Shown here in pieces: positions 58,787 through 64,000 of a DNA stretch of 64,000 bases. A model generated the notes under the pieces. It was not told the DNA's origin. It was given only the letters and a program-made list of their open reading frames with translations, and did not search any database. The stretch lies in contig NZ_CP156079.1 of assembly GCF_040892545.1 (NCBI RefSeq), forward strand, positions 2,081,501-2,145,500. Reading direction: 5' to 3'. Within the stretch, counting starts at the first letter, position 1. Each line of letters opens with the position of its first letter. The stretch is from Paracidovorax avenae (GTDB lineage Bacteria; Pseudomonadota; Gammaproteobacteria; Burkholderiales; Burkholderiaceae_C). A program made the translations under genes and the position numbers.

Positions 58787-60585
58787 GGCCGATCCTCCTG
58801 CGACGTGGGGCGGCCGACGAGCTGCCAGTCGCCGGCCTGCTGCTGATCGTCCCACAGGCGGCGGTACAGCGGGCAGTCCGCCAGCAGGGCGTCGTGCCGG
58901 CCCTGGCCGGCCACGCAGCCGGCCTGCAGCACCACGATGTGGTCGGCGGCGGCCACGGTCTGCAGCCGGTGCGCGATCATCAGCACCGTGCGGCCCTGGC
59001 AGGCCTCGGCCAGCGCCTGCTGGATCAGCCATTCGTTCTCGGCGTCGGCGTGCGCGGTGGCCTCGTCCAGCAGCAGGATGGGCGCATCCTTGAGCAGGGC
59101 GCGGGCGATGGACAGGCGCTGGCGCTCACCGCCCGACAGGCGCGCGCCGCGCTCGCCCAGCGGCGTGTCCCAGCCCTGCGGCAGGCGCTCGATGAAGTCC
59201 AGCGCGCGGGCGGCTCGCGCGGCGGCGCGCAGCGCGGCGTCGTCGGCGTCGGGGCGGGCGATGCGCAGGTTGTCGCGCACGGTGCCGTGGAAGAGCAGCA
59301 CGTCCTGGAACACGATGGCGATGCGGGACAGCAGTTCGTCGGGCGGCCAGTCGCGCACGTCGCGGCCGGCGACGCGCACGCAGCCGGCGCTGGCGTCGAA
59401 CAGCCGGGGCACCAGCCGCGCCACCGTGCTCTTGCCCGAGCCGGAGGGGCCGACCAGCGCCGTCAGGCCGCCGGCCGGGGCGGTGAAGCCGAGATCGGCC
59501 AGGGCCGGGGCGTCGTCCGCATCGCAGCCCTCGTAGGCGAAATGCACGGCCTCGAACGCGATACCGTGGGGTGCGTCGCGGGGGGGCAGGCCGGTCGCGC
59601 CTGACGGCTCGGCCGGCGCAGGCGCTGCCAGTATGGTGCTGATGCGCGCCAGCGCCTCGGCCCGCCGTGCCTGCTCGCCGAAGGCGAAGGTCAGCCGCAG
59701 CAGCGGCTGCAGCACGGCCGGGGCCACCAGCAGGAATAGCAGCACGGTGGCCGTATCGACCTCGCCGCGCGCGTGCAGCCACGCGGCGAGCGGCGCCACC
59801 ACCACCAGGTTGGCCGTCAGCAGGCCGACGAACACGGCCCAGCCGGCGGCTGAACTGGCGGCGTAGAGCTCCACCCAGCGCACCGCGCTCTGGACGGCCT
59901 GCGCGAAGTCGCCGAAGGCCCGTGCCGACAGGCCGAACACCTTGACCACCGGCATGCCGCGCAGGTACTCGACGATGCGCCCGGCGATGCGGGTCTGCAC
60001 CTCGTGCCACTCATGCATGCGCGCCGCCGAGCCGCGCAGCATGCGCACCTGGAACAGCAGCGCCACCGGCAACGGCGCGAGCGAGGCCAGCGCCAGCCGC
60101 CAGTCGGCCGCGAACAGCAGCGCCAGCGCGGCCAGCGGCACGGTGGCGGCGGCGGCCGCGTCCGGCAGCATGTGGGCCAGGAAGCCCTCCATGGCCTGGG
60201 TGTCGTCGATCACCGTCTTGCGCAGCACGCCGCTGCCCTGGCGTGCGAAGAAACCCATCGGCACCCGCAGCAGCCGCCGGGCCAGCGCCAGCCGCAGCCG
60301 GTACAGCACGGCGAACGCGCCCCAGTGGGCGCAGCCGTGCGACAGCGCCATCAGCAGCCAGCGCGCCAGCACCAGGCCCAGCACTTGGAGGGCCAGTGTG
60401 CGGATCTGCGCCACGTCGGCCTGCGGCGCGGCCAGTTCCAGCGCCATGCGGTAGAGCATCCAGAACGGCGCCAGCGACAGCGCCGCCGAGGCGACGGCCA
60501 GCAGCGCGGCGGCGCCCAGCGAGAGGGGCGCCATGCGCACCAGCGCGCCGAAGCCGAGGGCGGGGGACGGTGGTGCGGCTTTCAT
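58783..60585 (-). CDS. Exporter-fold ABC half-transporter, YbtP-like (siderophore uptake)
   Basis: This 600-residue protein has six transmembrane helices in the first ~340 residues and a full ATPase domain: Walker A GPSGSGKST (~377-385), the Q-loop FQDVLLF, signature LSGGERQRLS (~481) and Walker B ILLLDEATAHAD. Its ATG overlaps the permease gene stop and its stop overlaps the next ABC gene start, so the three are tightly coupled. An inward role for ferric siderophore is inferred from the TonB receptor and permease context; the fold alone would suggest export. Confidence 0.82.
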   Translation of the reverse strand: MKAAPPSPALGFGALVRMAPLSLGAAALLAVASAALSLAPFWMLYRMALELAAPQADVAQIRTLALQVLGLVLARWLLMALSHGCAHWGAFAVLYRLRLALARRLLRVPMGFFARQGSGVLRKTVIDDTQAMEGFLAHMLPDAAAAATVPLAALALLFAADWRLALASLAPLPVALLFQVRMLRGSAARMHEWHEVQTRIAGRIVEYLRGMPVVKVFGLSARAFGDFAQAVQSAVRWVELYAASSAAGWAVFVGLLTANLVVVAPLAAWLHARGEVDTATVLLFLLVAPAVLQPLLRLTFAFGEQARRAEALARISTILAAPAPAEPSGATGLPPRDAPHGIAFEAVHFAYEGCDADDAPALADLGFTAPAGGLTALVGPSGSGKSTVARLVPRLFDASAGCVRVAGRDVRDWPPDELLSRIAIVFQDVLLFHGTVRDNLRIARPDADDAALRAAARAARALDFIERLPQGWDTPLGERGARLSGGERQRLSIARALLKDAPILLLDEATAHADAENEWLIQQALAEACQGRTVLMIAHRLQTVAAADHIVVLQAGCVAGQGRHDALLADCPLYRRLWDDQQQAGDWQLVGRPTSQEDRP

Positions 60586-61859
60586 CCGGCCGCCTTCTGC
60601 TGCAGCTGCAGCCGCGCCAGCGCCAGCGCCATCAGTCCCAGCACCACGAAGCCGGTGCCCCATGCCGCCGCGAAGGCCGGCCCGTAGCCCCAGCGCGCGC
60701 CCAGCCCGCCGATGGCGCCGGCCGCCAGCGCGTTGGCCAGGCTCTCGCAACACTGCATGGCGGTGTAGTCGGTGCCGGGGCGCTCGGGCGAGGCCCAGTT
60801 CATGAACAGCGCCCAGATCGCCACGTACAGCGTGCCGGCCGCCAGCGCTTCTAGGCCGAAGGCCAGCGCCAGCAACTGCAGGGCGCGCACGTCGGCCGCC
60901 TCCAGTGCCCAGGTCGCGCCCAGCAGGGCGGTGGCCAGCAGCGCGCTGGCCAATACCGCGCGCCGGTTGCCGAGCCGGCGCACCAGCGGGATGCCCAGCA
61001 GCACGCCGCCGGCGGCCGTGGCCAGCAGCCGCAGCGTCTGCAGGCCGCCGACCTGTGCCAGGCTCAGGCCCCGGTCCACCAGCCAGGGCTGGGCCAGCGT
61101 CTCCACTGCCGTGCTGGGGAACTTGAACACCAGTGCCAGCAGCAGCGCCCAGCCCAGGTCGGCATGGCGGCGCAGGTCGCGCAGGCGGGCGGGCGTGGCC
61201 GAGGGCGGCCTTGCCGTTTCCGCGGCGGCCACCGGCACGGCGAGCCAGCGCCGGTCGAGCGCCAGCGGCAGGTACAGCAGCGCCAGCAGTGCGGCCAGCC
61301 CCAACATGGCGCCGGCCCAGTCGATGCGCTCCACCACCGCCAGCAGCCCGCCGCCGCCCACCAGCATGCCGGTGATGAAGGCGGCCACCTGGATCGCGTT
61401 GGCCGGCCCCGCCGCGCGGCCCTGCAGCCGTGCCACGGCGTAGGCGTTGGTGGCAATGTCCTGCGTGGCCGCCAGGGTGTTGAGCAGCAGCACGCCGGCC
61501 AGCGCCGCGTGCAGCTGCTGCCCGGGCGGGAAGGGCACCAGCGCCAGCGTGGCCAGCACGATCAGTGCCTGCGTCACGCCGACCACGCGGCCGTGGCCCC
61601 AGCGCGCGCAGGCGTTGTCGATGGGCGCGGCCCACAGGAACTTGAGCGCCCAGGGCAGGAAGGCCAGACCGATCAGGCCCACGTCCTCCACGCCGTGGCC
61701 GCCCCGCCGGATCAGCGCGCCCAGGGCGTAGAAGGCCAGGCCCGAGGGGAGGCCCTGGGCAGCGTACATCAGCGCGAGCGCGCGGTACTCGGCCGTCCGC
61801 ACCGGGGGTGTTGGCGCGCTGCCCGGTGTGGCCGCGGTCGCGGAGTGCGATGCCGTCAT
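60582..61859 (-). CDS. RhtX/FptX-family siderophore MFS permease
   Basis: This 425-residue protein has about twelve transmembrane helices and typical RhtX/FptX text: YAAQGLPSGLAFYALGALIRRGGH near residue 33, FLPWALKFLWAAPIDN, AATQDIATNAYAVARL and MNWASPERPGTDYTAMQC. Members carry ferric siderophores such as pyochelin or rhizobactin 1021 across the inner membrane, and YbtX is a relative. It is placed 10 bp after the receptor gene and overlaps the first ABC gene (ATGA). Confidence 0.87.
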   Translation of the reverse strand: MTASHSATAATPGSAPTPPVRTAEYRALALMYAAQGLPSGLAFYALGALIRRGGHGVEDVGLIGLAFLPWALKFLWAAPIDNACARWGHGRVVGVTQALIVLATLALVPFPPGQQLHAALAGVLLLNTLAATQDIATNAYAVARLQGRAAGPANAIQVAAFITGMLVGGGGLLAVVERIDWAGAMLGLAALLALLYLPLALDRRWLAVPVAAAETARPPSATPARLRDLRRHADLGWALLLALVFKFPSTAVETLAQPWLVDRGLSLAQVGGLQTLRLLATAAGGVLLGIPLVRRLGNRRAVLASALLATALLGATWALEAADVRALQLLALAFGLEALAAGTLYVAIWALFMNWASPERPGTDYTAMQCCESLANALAAGAIGGLGARWGYGPAFAAAWGTGFVVLGLMALALARLQLQQKAAG

Positions 61860-61869
61860 CGGACCGCCC

Positions 61870-63960
61870 TCAAAAGTCCGCCGCCACGCGCACGCCCACC
61901 GTGCGCGGCGCGCCGGCGACCACGCTGCCCGCGTTCAGCGCGCGCACCAGGTATCTGGCGTCGCCGAGGTTCTTGCCGTACAGGCCCAGCGTCCAGCGCC
62001 CGGTGCGGTAGCTCAGGTGCGCATCGACCAGCGTGTAGGCGGGGTTGGCGACGCTGCTGTCCGGGTAGAGCGCCGAGCGGCCGATGCGCTTGAGCGAGAG
62101 CCCGGTCTCCCAGCCGGCGACGGGCTTCCATTGCACGGCCACGCCATAGCTGCTGCGTGGCGTGTTGGGGAACTGCTGCCCGGCGTAGTCCACGCCGCCC
62201 TTGGCGTAGCTGTCGTACTGCGCCTCCACCCAGCCCGCGAAGGCGCTGAACTCCAGGCCACGCGCGGGCCGCAGCGCAGCATTCAGTTCCACGCCCTGGC
62301 TGTGCGAGCGGCCGGCGTTGCCCACCAGGCTGGCGCCGCCGGCGCCGATCACCACCACCTGCTGGTCGCGCAACTGGGTGCGGAACACCGTGGCGCCCAT
62401 GTCCCAGCGGTTGCCGGCGCCGCGCATGCGCCAGCCCAGCTCCAGGTGGTTACCGTATTCCGGCGCATAGGGCGTGGCGGCCGAGGCGGGGTCGTAGGCG
62501 TAGAGGTTGAAGCCCGAGGCCTTGTAGCCGCGCGCCAGCGTGGCCCAGGCGAACTGTTGTTCGGCCGGCTGCCACTCCAGCGTCAGGCGCGGCAGCAGCA
62601 CGGTGTCGCGGGTCTTCACGGCGTCCACGCGATCGGTGCTGGCGTAGGGGGTGTCGGGCACGCCGTCGCCATCGCTGTCGTAGTAGCCGCTCTGCGCGCT
62701 GGTCCAGTCCATGCGGCGCCGGTCGTGCTCCAGCCGCAGCGCGCCGGCCAGGCGCCACTGTGGTGCGAAGCGCCAGCCCAGTTCGCCGAACACCGCGGCC
62801 GTGCCGCCCTCCACGTCGGCCGTGGTCGCCGAGCGCATGTAGCCGGGAATCTCGAACAGGTAGGGCGAGGACTTGCGCACGCGCGAGGCATAGGCGCCGG
62901 TGAGCCAGTCGATGCCGCCGGTGTCGGCCGGCGCGCTGTTCAGGCGCGCCTCGGCGCTGAACTGGCGCGTGCGGTTGTCGAAGCCCGAGGGGCCGCCGAA
63001 CAGCGACTGCGGCATCCAGAAGTTCCACTGCGCCTCGGTACCGCCCAGGGTCACGGCCAGCCGGCGGCCGTCGTCGAGGCGACGGGTGTACTCGCCGGTG
63101 AGCAGGGTGTAGGCCACGTCGTTGCGGCCGGCATCGCTGGAGACCGATGCATGCGCGCGGGCCAGCGCCGGGGTGACGAAGAAGTCGTTGCCGCCGTCGC
63201 GGGTGGCGCGGTGCAGGCCGAACCGCCATTCGCCGCCGGCATCGTCGACGTGCAGCAGTTTCAGGCGCGCAAAGCGGCTGCGCCAGCCGGCCGTGTCGTC
63301 ACGGCCCAGGGCCTTGTTGTGGACGTAGCCGTCGGCATCTTCGGTGCCCACGGCCAGGCGCACGGCGGTGCGCTCGGCCAGCGGCAAGTCCAGCGCGGCC
63401 GACGTCCGCCAGCGCTTGCCGCTGCTGTACTCGACCTGCGCGCCGCCGCCGAAGACGAAGCCCGGGTCGCGCGTGCGGATCGCCACCAGCCCGCCCATGC
63501 TGTTCTGGCCGTACAGCGTGCTCTGCGGGCCACGCAGCAGTTCGATGCGCTCCAGGTCGAACAGCGTGCCCAGCGCACTGCCCACCACCGCCATGCCGTC
63601 GATCAGCACGCTGGTGCTCAGGCTGTCGGACTCGTCGTCCGAGAAGCCCAGGCCGCGCACCGTGAGCGTGGGCGTGCTGCCGGTGAAGTCGGTGAAGTAG
63701 ACGTTCCCCAGTTGCTGGGCCACGTCCGCCAGCGACTGCAGGCCCTGGCGCTCCAGCGCGTCGCCGTCGATCAGGCCGGCGCTGGCCGGCGTCTCGAACA
63801 GGGAGCGCTCCTGCTTGGTGGCCGTGACCACGACCGGCGACAAGGTCACCGCGGGCGGGACGGTCGCGGTTTGCTGTGCATGGACAGTAGAAGCGAAAGC
63901 ACCCGTCACGAAGGCGAGGATCAGGCTGGCGGCAAGCGGGTTCAGGTTGGGACAGGGCAT
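61870..63960 (-). CDS. TonB-dependent siderophore receptor
   Basis: This 696-residue protein has a signal peptide (1-29, cleavage near VHAQQ), a TonB-box-like VVVTATK segment (~43-49), the plug domain (SVLIDGMAVVGSALGTLFDLERIELLRGPQSTLYG, GGLVAIRT) and a 22-strand-type barrel ending in Phe (VGVRVAADF), as outer-membrane proteins do. It is the first gene of the operon with the RhtX-type permease and two ABC half-transporters, so it should import a ferric siderophore, probably of the phenolate-thiazoline kind by analogy with yersiniabactin and pyochelin systems. The last 40 bases of the window are its AT-richer promoter region; no full Fur box is visible there. No siderophore synthesis genes are present. 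Confidence 0.9.
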   Translation of the reverse strand: MPCPNLNPLAASLILAFVTGAFASTVHAQQTATVPPAVTLSPVVVTATKQERSLFETPASAGLIDGDALERQGLQSLADVAQQLGNVYFTDFTGSTPTLTVRGLGFSDDESDSLSTSVLIDGMAVVGSALGTLFDLERIELLRGPQSTLYGQNSMGGLVAIRTRDPGFVFGGGAQVEYSSGKRWRTSAALDLPLAERTAVRLAVGTEDADGYVHNKALGRDDTAGWRSRFARLKLLHVDDAGGEWRFGLHRATRDGGNDFFVTPALARAHASVSSDAGRNDVAYTLLTGEYTRRLDDGRRLAVTLGGTEAQWNFWMPQSLFGGPSGFDNRTRQFSAEARLNSAPADTGGIDWLTGAYASRVRKSSPYLFEIPGYMRSATTADVEGGTAAVFGELGWRFAPQWRLAGALRLEHDRRRMDWTSAQSGYYDSDGDGVPDTPYASTDRVDAVKTRDTVLLPRLTLEWQPAEQQFAWATLARGYKASGFNLYAYDPASAATPYAPEYGNHLELGWRMRGAGNRWDMGATVFRTQLRDQQVVVIGAGGASLVGNAGRSHSQGVELNAALRPARGLEFSAFAGWVEAQYDSYAKGGVDYAGQQFPNTPRSSYGVAVQWKPVAGWETGLSLKRIGRSALYPDSSVANPAYTLVDAHLSYRTGRWTLGLYGKNLGDARYLVRALNAGSVVAGAPRTVGVRVAADF

Positions 63961-64000
63961 GTCGAGCTCGGAAAATGGCTGTGTTTTAATGTTAGTAATT

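Noticed and set aside
58783..61635. A continuous 950-codon frame that would fuse the permease region to the YbtP-like ABC protein
   Set aside because: The upstream part is a shifted reading of the MFS gene. The MFS stop/ABC start overlap at 60582-60585 gives two complete proteins.

Overview
The window reads as chromosome of a high-GC betaproteobacterium of the Comamonadaceae, most likely Acidovorax/Paracidovorax or a close relative. This is inferred from the gene order (cpoB-tcdA, rimP-nusA-infB-rbfA-truB-typA, ratA-rnfH beside smpB, guaB near guaA), from a Bug-type solute receptor, and from a secreted expansin with a cellulose-binding module, which fits a plant-associated life. I ran no database search; family names come from motifs read by eye.

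Layout. Positions 1-5.9 kb hold the end of cpoB, tcdA, tRNA-Lys(UUU), an orphan branched-chain-type receptor, an ornithine-cyclodeaminase-family reductase and a secreted NUC1-type nuclease. Positions 5.9-10.5 kb hold a DUF2789 protein, a phytanoyl-CoA dioxygenase-like protein, the expansin-CBM2 protein and a GGDEF cyclase. Positions 10.5-19.5 kb are a likely catabolic and respiratory locus: a LysR regulator divergent from a split AtuA-type pair and a Bug receptor, then an alpha/beta-hydrolase lipoprotein, two cytochromes c and a thioredoxin. Positions 19.6-28.1 kb are the translation operon rimP-nusA-infB-rbfA-truB-typA. Positions 28-37 kb carry a TerC/CBS membrane protein, an enoyl-CoA hydratase-family protein, a lipoprotein/ECF sigma/anti-sigma unit, smpB, ratA-rnfH, a low-GC secreted protein built of two 270-residue repeats, and a DUF4124 protein. 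Positions 37-41.2 kb are guaB, a vapBC-type toxin-antitoxin pair and guaA.

The accessory core of the window is a 15.5-kb defence island (41159-56689) inserted exactly at the 3' end of guaA. All ten genes lie on the + strand: a CoiA-like nuclease; an AbiE-like pair whose antitoxin-like member has an N-terminal PD-(D/E)xK-type domain; a 1010-residue caspase/Ski2-like helicase fusion; a complete QatABCD set; and a Gabija-like OLD nuclease/UvrD helicase pair. The genes from 42790 to 51998 are chained by stop/start overlaps or a 9-bp gap, with qatD following after 13 bp, so AbiE-like, caspase-helicase and Qat genes probably form one operon. A promoter nested in an inverted repeat precedes it. No integrase is present. 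A 15-bp direct repeat (guaA tail and stop codon) bounds the island. The first ~135 bp beyond each repeat share CTATCG pairs and 12-bp-spaced TGRCGGT pairs at identical offsets, so a second, related element end appears to start at 56690.

Positions 57-64 kb hold a minus-strand siderophore-uptake operon: a TonB-dependent receptor, an RhtX/FptX-type MFS permease and two exporter-fold ABC half-transporters resembling YbtP/YbtQ. It may or may not belong to the second element, whose far end is not visible here.
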